The position numbers and the translations under genes were made by a program. 64,000 bases of DNA from Oscillatoria acuminata PCC 6304. Its GTDB lineage: Bacteria; Cyanobacteriota; Cyanobacteriia; Cyanobacteriales; Laspinemataceae. Every line of letters starts with the position of its first letter. The first letter of the stretch is position 1. Shown here piece by piece: positions 18,358 to 27,834 of the stretch. The DNA is taken from positions 7,606,501-7,670,500 of the forward strand of contig NC_019693.1 in the NCBI RefSeq assembly GCF_000317105.1, written 5' to 3'. The notes below the pieces were generated by a model. That model was not told where the DNA came from. It made no database searches and saw only the letters and a list, made by a program, of their open reading frames with translations.

Positions 18358-18668
18358 CCCGCAGGCTGAAGCCTGGGGCTATACGGACGAAGCCTGCCTC
18401 CGCAGGCTAAGAGAGAGACGCGAGTAGATGCCGCGATCCGTCCCTCGTGACGTGGCTCTGCCGCGTCATGCAATCTGGAGGCTCTGCCTCCAGTCACCAA
18501 GCCAGGGTTTAAGCAGCCTATTTTACTTGTCACGGCTCAACTCATCAAAGGTACAGGCGGCAGAGCCGCCAAGAGTGCGTGACGCGGCAGAGCCACGTCA
18601 CGAGGATTTCTGTAATTAGCCTGCGGAGGCAGGCTTTGTCCGTATAGCCCCAGGCTTCAGCCTGCGGG
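18358..18668. repeat. Composite ~310-bp nested palindrome built from dispersed repeats
   Basis: The outer arms 18358-18410 and 18616-18668 are 53 bp each and reverse complements with one mismatch. They belong to the CCCGCAGGCTGAAGCCTGGG family. Nested inside is a second perfect inverted repeat of about 26 bp (about 18440-18465 and 18577-18602, GTGACGTGGCTCTGCCGCGT type), plus the small hairpins GGAGGCTCTGCCTCC and GGCGGCAGAGCCGCC. It fills most of the 485-bp gap between cpcT and sqdB. No open frame here looks genuine. Confidence 0.8.
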
Positions 18669-18791
18669 GCGGCTTCAGGGTGCAGGTTAAATTAGGAATT
18701 TTGTCCTCTGGTATTCCTTAATGCAGATCTTTTTCAGAAATCTGTCAACTCGCCAGATGCAAATATCCCACAGGTGGCACAAACCTGGTAG

Positions 18792-19979
<1,188 letters not shown>

Positions 19980-20045
19980 ACCCTAGTGTTTAGCGGCATC
20001 CGGTGAGACTAAAGGATTCTATATCCTGCCTAACTTTCTCAAGGG

Positions 20046-20092
20046 AGTGCGAAATTCTAGCTCCCTAGTGACAAGAGCTAGAATCTCGCACT
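20046..20092. terminator. 18-bp stem hairpin between sqdB and sqdX
   Basis: AGTGCGAAATTCTAGCTC (20046-20063) pairs with 20075-20092 with one mismatch and an 11-base loop. No T-run follows, so it may be a processing or attenuation structure or a dispersed palindrome rather than a true terminator; a related AGTGCGAGCA palindrome occurs before treH. Confidence 0.45.
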
Positions 20093-20164
20093 ATCATTCA
20101 TCAATTAAAACCGTTGAAGTTGCTCAGAGGCTGACCTAAAACCCTTGCGTAACTAAAATTTGAT

Positions 20165-21298
20165 ATGAGAATTGCACTTTTTACCGAAACCTTTTATCCC
20201 AAAGTTGATGGCATCGTCACCCGACTTTGCCGCACTGTCGAACAACTGCAACGCGCTGGCGATCAAGTCCTCGTCTTTTCTCCAGACTACGGCATTACTG
20301 AATACAAAGGAGCCGAAGTTTACGGCGTTACCGGCTATCCCTTACCCCTCTATCCCGAACTCAAATTAGCCTTTCCCACCCCATCTTTACGAGGCAAACT
20401 TGAAGCCTTTCAACCGGATTTAATTCATGTCGTCAACCCCGCTGTGTTAGGAGTTGGGGGAATTTACTACGCCAAAAGTCTGAAAATTCCCTTAGTTGCT
20501 TCCTACCATACCCACCTCCCCAAATATTTGCACCATTATGGGTTAGGAGTGCTAGAACCCCTGCTTTGGGAATTGCTGAAAGCGGGTCATAATCAAGCGG
20601 AATTGAACTTATGCACCTCAATGGCAATGGTGGAAGAATTACGAAATCATGACATTGAACGGGTGGATTTGTGGCAGCGTGGGGTGGATACGGAGTTGTT
20701 TCAACCCCATTTAGCCAGTCGAGAAATGCGGAGTCGCCTCAGTCAAGGGAATCCGGACAGTCCCCTGCTGCTGTATGTCGGACGACTCGGTGCTGAGAAA
20801 GAAATCGATCGCATTAAACCCGTCCTAGAAGCGATTCCCAATGCCAGATTAGCCTTAGTCGGTGATGGACCCACTCGGCAACAACTCGAACAACACTTTG
20901 CCGGGACTCCCACCCATTTTGTCGGCTATTTACACGGAGAAGAATTAGCTAGCGCCTTCGCTTCAGCCGATGCCTTTATTTTTCCTTCCCGAACAGAAAC
21001 TCTGGGTTTAGTCCTTTTAGAAGCAATGGCAGCCGGTTGTCCCGTAGTTGCTGCTGCCAGAGGTGGGATTTTGGATATTGTTACCGATGGGGTCAACGGA
21101 TGCTTGTTTGATCCCGATGACGAGAATGGTGCGATCGCCGCCACCCAACGCCTCCTCGCCAACCAAATCGAACGCCAATCCCTCCGCCAAAATGCTCGCA
21201 AAGAAGCAGAACAATGGGGATGGCAAGCGGCAACCGCGCAATTGCGACGCTATTACCAAACCATCCTAGGTTCGGGTCGTTTACCCCTAGCTGCCTAA
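20165..21298 (+). CDS. sqdX: Sulfoquinovosyl diacylglycerol synthase (GT4 glycosyltransferase)
   Basis: 377 residues. The N-terminus MRIALFTETFYPKVDGIVTRL and the stretch HVVNPAVLGVGG...SYHTHLPKYLHHYG are typical of SqdX. The GT-B fold ends with the nucleotide-sugar site FPSRTETLGLVLLEAMAAGCPVVAA (the E-x7-E motif). It transfers sulfoquinovose from the UDP donor made by SqdB to diacylglycerol, giving SQDG at the membrane. It is the partner gene of sqdB immediately upstream. The ATG at 20165 is the natural start. Confidence 0.95.
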   Translation: MRIALFTETFYPKVDGIVTRLCRTVEQLQRAGDQVLVFSPDYGITEYKGAEVYGVTGYPLPLYPELKLAFPTPSLRGKLEAFQPDLIHVVNPAVLGVGGIYYAKSLKIPLVASYHTHLPKYLHHYGLGVLEPLLWELLKAGHNQAELNLCTSMAMVEELRNHDIERVDLWQRGVDTELFQPHLASREMRSRLSQGNPDSPLLLYVGRLGAEKEIDRIKPVLEAIPNARLALVGDGPTRQQLEQHFAGTPTHFVGYLHGEELASAFASADAFIFPSRTETLGLVLLEAMAAGCPVVAAARGGILDIVTDGVNGCLFDPDDENGAIAATQRLLANQIERQSLRQNARKEAEQWGWQAATAQLRRYYQTILGSGRLPLAA

Positions 21299-21500
21299 TG
21301 GGGATGGAGGAGATGGGGAGGATGGGGAGGATGGGGGAGATAGGGGAGTTGGGGAGGATGGAGGAGAAAAAACGACTGAAGTCGTTAATAGGAAGATCTC
21401 CCGTCTCTTCCGTCTCTCCCCCATCTCTCGTCTCTCCCCCCTCTCTCGTCTCTCCCCCACCTCCCCCATCTCCCCAATTTCCCCACATTTCCCAGGGGTA
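21299..21500. repeat. Purine-rich/pyrimidine-rich low-complexity inverted tract
   Basis: A GGGGAGGAT-type purine tract (about 21301-21365) is followed, after the palindrome AACGACTGAAGTCGTT (21370-21385), by a TCTCCC-type pyrimidine tract (about 21399-21485). The two tracts are roughly complementary and could fold into a long imperfect hairpin downstream of sqdX. Open frames across it are low-complexity and not called. Confidence 0.65.
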
Positions 21501-21549
21501 GCGTACCATAGAGATCAGGCAAATCTGAGCCGGTAAGCGTTGATAAAAC

Positions 21550-21805
21550 GTCAGGAACCCGCCGCTAAATGCTTTGCATTATAGCGGGGGCAAGTAAGAA
21601 GCCCAAACGTGACCAGCCTAAGTCCCACGAGGACTACGTTACCTCTAAGTGTTAAAGTTCCTACCCTGGGATGCGTTGCCAGTTCCAGGCTCTAGAACTC
21701 CAGCATTAAACAGGCTTAATCGGGTTAAACCAGTGTGTTGGAGAAAGTACCGAGGCGTAACTTAGGCGAGGCAAACGTTACCCTTTTTTAAGGAGTTCGT
21801 GTATT
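21550..21805 (+). ncRNA. Predicted IscB omega-RNA region
   Basis: The 250 bp in front of iscB are non-coding and structured. A hairpin CCGCTA-AATGC-TTT-GCATT-A-TAGCGG lies at about 21562-21587, a GTTC...GAAC hairpin follows at about 21680, and further pairable segments precede a ribosome-binding site (AAGGAG) just before the iscB ATG. In the IscB family the guide RNA scaffold is encoded directly upstream of the nuclease, with the guide at its 5' end drawn from flanking DNA. By that rule the guide would be the ~16 nt just before about 21550. The exact ends are estimates. Confidence 0.6.
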
Positions 21806-23086
21806 ATGCACGTTTTCGTTCTCGATACCAACAAAAAACCGCTTTCACCTTGCCATCCCTGTAAGGCGCGACAGCTACTAAAATCCGGTCGAGCTTCAGT
21901 ATTTCGCCGCTATCCGTTTACGATTATTTTGCACGATACTAAAGCCCTCGATTCTACTGTTGGGGAAACTCGACTTAAAATCGATCCGGGTTCCCAAATA
22001 ACCGGACTGGCAATTTGTCAAGAAAACCGAGTGATCTGGGCCGCCGAACTCGTGCATCGAGGGTCAGCAATTAAGGATGCACTCTTATCGCGCCGTCAAT
22101 TGCGTAGAGGAAGGCGCAACCGAAAAACTCGCTATCGCAAGCCGCGCTTTCTGAACCGCACGCGCAAACCGGGTTGGTTGCCACCGTCGTTGGAGAGTCG
22201 GATTTCTAATGTCCTAACTTGGGTCAACCGCTTGCTCCTTGTTTGTCACGTTACAGCCATTTCTCAAGAACTGGTTCGGTTCGACACGCAGAAACTTCAA
22301 AATCCTGAAGTAACTGGTGTGGAATATCAACAAGGCGAACTCTTTAGTTACGAGGTTCGGGAATACTTGTTGACCAAGTGGGGACGAAAGTGTGCCTATT
22401 GCAGTGCTGAAAATGTACCTCTTGAAGTCGAACACATTCACCCCAAGTCTAAAGGAGGAAGCGATCGCGTTTCCAATCTGACTTTGGCTTGTCATCCGTG
22501 CAACCAAGCCAAAGGCAACCGCAATATCCGCGAGTTTTTATCTGCCAAGTCTGATATTCTTAATCGCATTCTCAAGCAATCTAAGACCCCTCTGAAAGAT
22601 GCGGCTGCGGTGAACGCGACGCGGTGGAAGTTGTACCAGCAGTTGAAAGAAACTGGATTAACTGTTGAAACTGGAACGGGGGCTTTAACGAAGTACAACC
22701 GCACTCGATTAAACTTGCCTAAAACGCATTGGTTTGATGCAGCTTGCGTAGGTCAATCTACACCATCCAGTTTAAAGATTCAGGTATTGAAGCCCTTGCA
22801 AATTCAGGCAACTGGACGGGGAAACCGCCAACGAGTCTTGCCCAACAAATATGGCTTTGCACGAGGGCATCGCCCGCGCCAACGCTATTTCTTCGGTTTT
22901 AAAACTGGAGACATAGTGATCGCCGACATACCGAAAGGCAAGAAAGCTGGAAGGTATTTAGGTCGCCTGGCTTGCCGCACTTCGGGTCGCTTTAACATTA
23001 AAACTGTTGAGCTTACTGTGCAAGGCATTAGTCACAAATACTGCCAAATTACCCATCACGGAGATGGCTACCTGTATGGTCTCTAA
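21806..23086 (+). CDS. iscB: IscB RNA-guided endonuclease (IS200/IS605-associated)
   Basis: 426 residues, typical IscB size. An N-terminal PLMP-type domain (VLDTNKKPLSPCHP, 5-18) precedes RuvC-I with Asp60 (LKIDPGSQITG). An arginine-rich bridge helix (about 96-114) follows, then RuvC-II Glu155 (SQELVRFDTQ), and an HNH domain with zinc cysteines 196, 199, 229 and 232 and EVEHIHPKS around His210. RuvC-III has His308-x-x-Asp311 (HWFDAAC). All catalytic positions expected for nicking both strands are present, so the nuclease looks intact. No TnpA transposase lies nearby, so this is a stand-alone copy that would need a transposase in trans. IscB is the group from which Cas9 is thought to derive. 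Confidence 0.93.
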   Translation: MHVFVLDTNKKPLSPCHPCKARQLLKSGRASVFRRYPFTIILHDTKALDSTVGETRLKIDPGSQITGLAICQENRVIWAAELVHRGSAIKDALLSRRQLRRGRRNRKTRYRKPRFLNRTRKPGWLPPSLESRISNVLTWVNRLLLVCHVTAISQELVRFDTQKLQNPEVTGVEYQQGELFSYEVREYLLTKWGRKCAYCSAENVPLEVEHIHPKSKGGSDRVSNLTLACHPCNQAKGNRNIREFLSAKSDILNRILKQSKTPLKDAAAVNATRWKLYQQLKETGLTVETGTGALTKYNRTRLNLPKTHWFDAACVGQSTPSSLKIQVLKPLQIQATGRGNRQRVLPNKYGFARGHRPRQRYFFGFKTGDIVIADIPKGKKAGRYLGRLACRTSGRFNIKTVELTVQGISHKYCQITHHGDGYLYGL

Positions 23087-23179
23087 AGCGATGCCTTGTC
23101 AGGCAGTTAATTTATTAGCGGGAATTACTCTCTCGTTAAAATTGTCGTTTATACCGGGAGTCTTCTTCCCGCATTTTAG
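23087..23179 (+). mobile_element. Probable right end of the IscB element
   Basis: Between the iscB stop and the cyclase ATG lie small hairpins: GCCTtgtcAGGC (about 23091-23102) and CGGGA...TCCCG (about 23155-23171). Subterminal hairpins are expected at IS200/IS605 ends, so the element probably ends here, a few bases before the next start codon. The exact boundary cannot be fixed from one copy. Confidence 0.4.
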
Positions 23180-25756
23180 ATGACATTTTCAGGCACTGGT
23201 AGCGTTCTAGCGGCTTTAACTCGGGTGGGTCGCATGGGGGAGTTGACCCGGCGGGTCAAGGATATGCAGGTTGGCGAATTTGTCTGCATCCTTGATTTTA
23301 TTACGGCAGAATTTCAACAATGTCTGCTGGCGATCGATCTGATTAATAATGAAGCGCTCGAAATTCTGTTAGAACAACTCCTCGATGCCTTCACCCTCAA
23401 AATTAGTCAAATCCTGCAAGCAGAAAAGACGACTATTTTTTTAATTGACCAAGAAAAAGAGCAACTTTGGTCAAAAATTAGCCAGGATGACACGGGGAAA
23501 AGTACCGAAATCCGATTACCCATCCATATCGGCATTCTCGGTCATGTTGCTTGCAATGGGGAAAGTGTCAATATTGCTGATGTTCGCAATCATCCTTTAT
23601 TTCAAGCAGAAGTCGATGAACCCCCGGGATGTGACCCGCGAAATCTGCTTTGTGAACCGATTTTTAGCAGCAAAGACACCGATCGCGTGGTGGCGGTGGT
23701 TCAGGTCCTCAACAAAATGGCTGAGGTTCCCTTTGATCGCGAGGATCAGCTTCAATTTGCCGGGTTTGCCTCTTCGATCGCGATTATTCTGGAAAGTTGT
23801 CAGTCTTTTTATGTAGCAGCGAGAAATCAACGCGGGGTTAGTGCGTTACTGGAAGCAACGACGACTTTAGGTCAAAGTCTGGACCTGGAAACGACGTTAC
23901 GCGCTGTGATGGACCGCGCCAAGGATTTAATGCAGGCCGATCGCAGTACCCTATTTTTACTCAGCAAGGAAACGGACGAACTCTGGACGAAAGTCGCCAA
24001 AGCAGATGGCAAAACGATGGTGGAAATCCGAATTCCAGCCAATCGTGGTATTGCCGGTTATGTTGCCTCCACGGGTCAAACTCTGAATATTCATGATGCC
24101 TATCTCGACCCCCGCTTTGACCCGACGACGGACCGAAAAACTGGCTATCAAACCGCTACGATTCTTTGTATGCCGGTTTATAATGCGTCGGGGGAGTTAA
24201 TCGGGGTGACGCAACTGATTAATAAACATAAGGGGAGTTTTAATTCGTCGGATGAAGCGTTTTTGCGCGCTTTTAATGCTCAGGCGGGAATTGCGTTACA
24301 AAACGCGCAATTGTTTGAGAGTGTGTTGCTGGAGAAGCAATATCAAAAAGATATTTTAGAAAGCCTTTCCGATGCGGTGATTTCCACCAATATGGACGGG
24401 AAAATTGTCACGATTAATGAGGCGGCGTTAGAGTTGCTGGGATGTCCGATTCAGAAGGATGACCGTAAACAGAGCGATCGCCAGTTTCAGCTTCAACGGG
24501 AAAATAAGCAAAAACTGCTATTGTGGCAGCAAAAGTTACAAGGCCGCTATGTTTGGGAAGTGGTCCCGATTGACAATCTGAGATTTCGCTTACAGGATGC
24601 GTTACAAAATGCAGCAAGGCATTTCGTCCCGGAACAAAGTCTGACGATTGGGTTAGTCAAGTTGGATGAAACGAATATGGAGAGTGCGATTTTGGTGATA
24701 GGCGATCGCAACAATCCAGAGTTTTACATCCCCTGGAATGAACCCGATGAAAATGGCATAAAATACCCCAAAAGTCAAGTTAAAGAAATTGAACGCAGTC
24801 TCAACCTCACGGTGAATCCTTTAACCAACCCAGAAGGGGGAGTCCGGGGTGGATTAGTGGTTTTGGAAGATATTAGCCGGGAAAAACGGATGAAGACCAC
24901 CATGTATCGGTACATGACCCCTGGGGTTGCGGAACGAGTCATGGCATTGGGGGAAGATGCCTTAATGGTGGGGGAACGCAAAGAAGTCACCATTTTATTC
25001 TCGGATATTCGTGGTTATACAACCCTGACGGAAAACCTAGAAGCGGCAGAAGTCGTCTCGCTTTTAAATAACTATTTCGAGACGATGGTAGAAGCGGTTT
25101 TTAACTGCGATGGAACCTTAGATAAATTTATTGGGGATGCGTTAATGGCGGTATTTGGTGCGCCGTTACCGCTGAAAGACCACGCTTGGAAGGCGGTGCA
25201 ATCGGCCTTAGATATGCGTCGGCGTTTAGATGAATTTAATCGTCATCAAAAAGAGCATACCATTCGCATCGGCATTGGGATTAGTTCCGGGGAAGTAGTG
25301 TCCGGAAATATTGGCAGTCAAAAGCGGATGGATTATACGGTGATTGGGGATGGGGTGAATTTAAGTGCGCGGTTAGAAAGCGTGACAAAGGAATATAAAT
25401 GTGATATTATTATTAGCGAATTTACTTATCAACTCTGTAGCGATCGCATCTGGGTTAGAGAGTTAGATAAGATTCGGGTGAAGGGGAAAAATCAAGCGGT
25501 AGGGATTTATGAATTAATTGGCGATCGGCAGACTCCCCTGGATGCCGAAAAAGAGAAATTCCTAGACTTGTACCGCGCCGCACGTACTGCTTATATCGCT
25601 AGGAATTTTTCCGAATCGATTACCCTCTTTCAATCCGCAGGCGCAATTTATCCCGAAGACCAAGCGGTCAAAATTCACATTCAAAGAGCGGAAGATTATC
25701 TGAAAACACCACCGCCAGAAGAGTGGGATGGCGTGCATACGATGACGACCAAGTGA
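23180..25756 (+). CDS. GAF-GAF-PAS class III adenylate/guanylate cyclase
   Basis: 858 residues. After a short N-terminal region come two GAF domains (about 60-215 and 220-400), a PAS-like segment (LESLSDAVISTNMDGKIVTINEAALELLG, about 396-570) and a cyclase homology domain (about 600-790). The catalytic domain keeps both metal-binding Asp positions (FSDIRGYT and the GD of KFIGDALMAVFG), and DYTVIGDGVNLSARLE supplies the transition-state Asn and Arg. A Lys in DKFIGD and Thr in YTVIGD favour ATP over GTP. A TPR-like tail ends it. It would make cAMP in response to small ligands or redox signals sensed by GAF/PAS. The IscB element sits directly upstream, so the native promoter may have been displaced. 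Confidence 0.9.
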   Translation: MTFSGTGSVLAALTRVGRMGELTRRVKDMQVGEFVCILDFITAEFQQCLLAIDLINNEALEILLEQLLDAFTLKISQILQAEKTTIFLIDQEKEQLWSKISQDDTGKSTEIRLPIHIGILGHVACNGESVNIADVRNHPLFQAEVDEPPGCDPRNLLCEPIFSSKDTDRVVAVVQVLNKMAEVPFDREDQLQFAGFASSIAIILESCQSFYVAARNQRGVSALLEATTTLGQSLDLETTLRAVMDRAKDLMQADRSTLFLLSKETDELWTKVAKADGKTMVEIRIPANRGIAGYVASTGQTLNIHDAYLDPRFDPTTDRKTGYQTATILCMPVYNASGELIGVTQLINKHKGSFNSSDEAFLRAFNAQAGIALQNAQLFESVLLEKQYQKDILESLSDAVISTNMDGKIVTINEAALELLGCPIQKDDRKQSDRQFQLQRENKQKLLLWQQKLQGRYVWEVVPIDNLRFRLQDALQNAARHFVPEQSLTIGLVKLDETNMESAILVIGDRNNPEFYIPWNEPDENGIKYPKSQVKEIERSLNLTVNPLTNPEGGVRGGLVVLEDISREKRMKTTMYRYMTPGVAERVMALGEDALMVGERKEVTILFSDIRGYTTLTENLEAAEVVSLLNNYFETMVEAVFNCDGTLDKFIGDALMAVFGAPLPLKDHAWKAVQSALDMRRRLDEFNRHQKEHTIRIGIGISSGEVVSGNIGSQKRMDYTVIGDGVNLSARLESVTKEYKCDIIISEFTYQLCSDRIWVRELDKIRVKGKNQAVGIYELIGDRQTPLDAEKEKFLDLYRAARTAYIARNFSESITLFQSAGAIYPEDQAVKIHIQRAEDYLKTPPPEEWDGVHTMTTK

Positions 25757-25787
25757 GTGGGTTTGTAAAAGTTCAGGAAAATAAGCG

Positions 25788-26864
25788 ATGACTATTATGT
25801 CGTACAATAACAAAAAAACAACTCGATATAGAGGGAAGAACTGGCAAGGAATGTCATATCCAGTCTCCCTCAAACCTCATGATACGGTGATCTGTTGTGA
25901 TCTCAGAAATACTCAATTAGATGGATTGAATCTGTCGGGAGTTGAGTTTTTCGGTTGCCGTTTGAATGGGACATCCTTTCGAGGAGCCACCCTTCGCGGA
26001 ACCCGATTCATCGGCTGTTTCTCCTCCGATGAAGGGCCAGCACCAGAGTTTAGTGATTCGATTCGAGAAGATATTTTCGTGATCGATTCCCATATTAATT
26101 TCTCGGATCCAAGGCTTACGGATCCTTTTTGGGGGGACGATTTGAGAGTGGATGACTGGGATCCGCGTCAGCCCACCGGAAAATGGCCTGAAGACGTGGC
26201 AACAGCAGCAAACCAAACGTTATCCGAACGGAATGATACTCGATACGATGCGGCGATCGCCCTAGGAGAGTTAAATAACCAAGTCGTTGCGCCTCTGTTG
26301 GGGACGCTATTAGCCGATCCGGAATGGGATGTGCGTTCAATAGCGCTTAAAGTCTTAGCAAATCTCCGACATCAGGAATTTCCCCAGGGCGATCGCACGT
26401 TATTAGAGTGGATGTTCCTCCGTCTGGGAGATGATCATTCTATCGTTAGGCAGAAAGCCGTCAAACTGGTTGAAAAAATTTCCCCTCCTGATGAAGTTTT
26501 GGTTGATGCCATCTCCGAGATCATGGCGAGTTCATTAGAAGAACAACGGGAGGGTCTTGATTCGGTGATTCAATTCTGCCAAGTTGATGAAAAATATGGC
26601 CACTTATTGAAGCAACTGGATCCGGTTTTACTTCCTGTCATTCACCGTCAAATGAGGGCCGATTCATCAGAAGAAAATCTGGCGGGTCTTTATGCCGCGA
26701 TTGACTTATGCGAACTGGATGATAGATATTTTCATTTGTTGGAGGAAAAGACGATTAAAGCGCTGCGATCGAGTACAGACGTAAAAGTGAGTGAGCAGGC
26801 TGGCGATCTTTGGGCTATTCTGGAGGATGCAGATAGTTTACCCAATTTATTACCGGGCAATTAA
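25788..26864 (+). CDS. Pentapeptide-repeat and HEAT-like repeat protein
   Basis: 358 residues. Positions about 39-80 hold pentapeptide-type units (DLRNTQLDGLNLSGVEFFG, LNGTSFRGATLRGTRF). Residues about 145-340 are alpha-helical repeats of HEAT type (DTRYDAAIALGELNNQVVAPLLGTLLADPEWDVRSIALKVL). There is no signal peptide or enzyme motif, so a protein-binding scaffold is likely. It starts 31 nt after the cyclase stop with AGGA upstream, so it is probably co-transcribed with the cyclase and may act in the same pathway; that is inference. Confidence 0.75.
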   Translation: MTIMSYNNKKTTRYRGKNWQGMSYPVSLKPHDTVICCDLRNTQLDGLNLSGVEFFGCRLNGTSFRGATLRGTRFIGCFSSDEGPAPEFSDSIREDIFVIDSHINFSDPRLTDPFWGDDLRVDDWDPRQPTGKWPEDVATAANQTLSERNDTRYDAAIALGELNNQVVAPLLGTLLADPEWDVRSIALKVLANLRHQEFPQGDRTLLEWMFLRLGDDHSIVRQKAVKLVEKISPPDEVLVDAISEIMASSLEEQREGLDSVIQFCQVDEKYGHLLKQLDPVLLPVIHRQMRADSSEENLAGLYAAIDLCELDDRYFHLLEEKTIKALRSSTDVKVSEQAGDLWAILEDADSLPNLLPGN

Positions 26865-26991
26865 ACGATTAAATCAGCTTAAATCATCAGGGCTTGGGAC
26901 CTTACTATCTGGCTGTTCTGTTCAGGGAAAGTAGGGTTTACAGTGTTTCCCTTTCATCCCCAATACAGATATAAAAAGTCTATTTTATATC

Positions 26992-27046
26992 TTAGCCTGC
27001 GGAGGCAGGCTTCGTCCGTATAGCCCCACCCTTTAGGGTGCGGGGT
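26992..27046. repeat. Dispersed palindromic repeat copy
   Basis: TTAGCCTGCGGAGGCAGGCT followed by TCGTCCGTATAGCCCC and ending GTGCGGGGTTTTA; this is the same family as at 4339-4543 and 18358-18668. It lies between the convergent ends of the pentapeptide gene and the DUF5615 remnant and could serve as a terminator. Confidence 0.75.
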
Positions 27047-27051
27047 TTTAT

Positions 27052-27406
27052 TCATTGATGAATGATGATTGCATCCCGACTGATTTCGATATAACTGTGG
27101 GTTTCTAAAAGTACCGTAATTTGTTCTAAGTTTTTTTGAAACAAATTCTCTAATTCATTATTGTTGATATTACCCGTAGAAATCAACAGGAGTTTATAAG
27201 GTTGCTTTTGGAGCAAGTAATGACTCCACAAAATCCGCATCTTTACTAATTAAAATTCGCTGTTCTTGAATTGACAAGCTGTTTAAGTCCGAGTCACGGG
27301 TAGCATTTCTCTGGGGTAAATCGCTGGTGTGAATGGCATCATATCCGGCACTTTGGAGAAAACGAGCTAATCTTTTGGGGAGTTGAGCATCAACTAGAAA
27401 TTTCAT
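27052..27406 (-). pseudogene. DUF5615 PIN-like (toxin-like) gene with a +1 frameshift
   Basis: The N-terminal part from ATG 27406 reads [18 protein letters not shown]...DLPQRNAT...ISKDADFVESLL, then quickly stops (27194). Family sequence resumes one frame over as LLQKQPYKLLLISTGNINN...ISRDAIIIHQ and ends at 27052. Removing one T in the TCATTA run near 27215 would join them into a single 117-residue DUF5615 protein, the normal length. DUF5615 proteins have a PIN-like nuclease fold and pair with DUF433. The ATG overlaps the DUF433 stop by four bases. The frameshift probably inactivates the gene; a sequencing error or programmed shift cannot be excluded. Confidence 0.8.
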
Positions 27407-27639
27407 GATGCTAGGGTATAAACTCGCTTAACCTGACTTAAACGGGCAGCAAAGAGTAAGGCGGCTAAAATATCCGCTTCTTCCAAATCTTCATAATCGG
27501 CTAAAATTTCAGCATGGGTCATGCCGGAACTGAGGAGTTCTAGTAAAAATTCCACAGGATAGCGTAACCCGCGAATACAGGGTTTACCATGACAGATTTC
27601 TGGGTCGATGGTGATGCGTTGTAAGGGAGAATTATCCAT
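27403..27639 (-). CDS. DUF433 antitoxin-like protein
   Basis: 78 residues. [57 protein letters not shown] is the DUF433 pattern, a small helix-turn-helix-like domain found as the presumed antitoxin and DNA-binding half of DUF433-DUF5615 pairs. It is translationally coupled (ATGA overlap) to the frameshifted partner downstream. With the partner broken, it may survive as an orphan that could neutralise related toxins; this is inference. Confidence 0.85.
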   Translation of the reverse strand: MDNSPLQRITIDPEICHGKPCIRGLRYPVEFLLELLSSGMTHAEILADYEDLEEADILAALLFAARLSQVKRVYTLAS

Positions 27640-27834
27640 GATGAATCGCTGAATAAAGGATTGTATTTGGCTCAGTATTGGTTACTATTATAGCCCGTTT
27701 CCATCGGTTGAGTTACAAAGCGATGCTAAATTGCCACTTGAAAAACGCATAACAGTTTTGAGAGGGGGACCGCATGAGTCCGCGAACCGCGATATAAATT
27801 GTTAATTATTTTGATTCCCCGACTCGAACTTACT

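Noticed and set aside
21293-21509. Open frames in the purine/pyrimidine tract after sqdX
   Set aside because: Low-complexity Gly/Arg/Glu or Ser/Pro peptides read from a simple sequence on both strands.
27790-27834. tRNA T-arm (GTTCGAGTC on the minus strand)
   Set aside because: The flanking bases do not form a T stem, and no anticodon arm, acceptor stem or D arm can be built around it.
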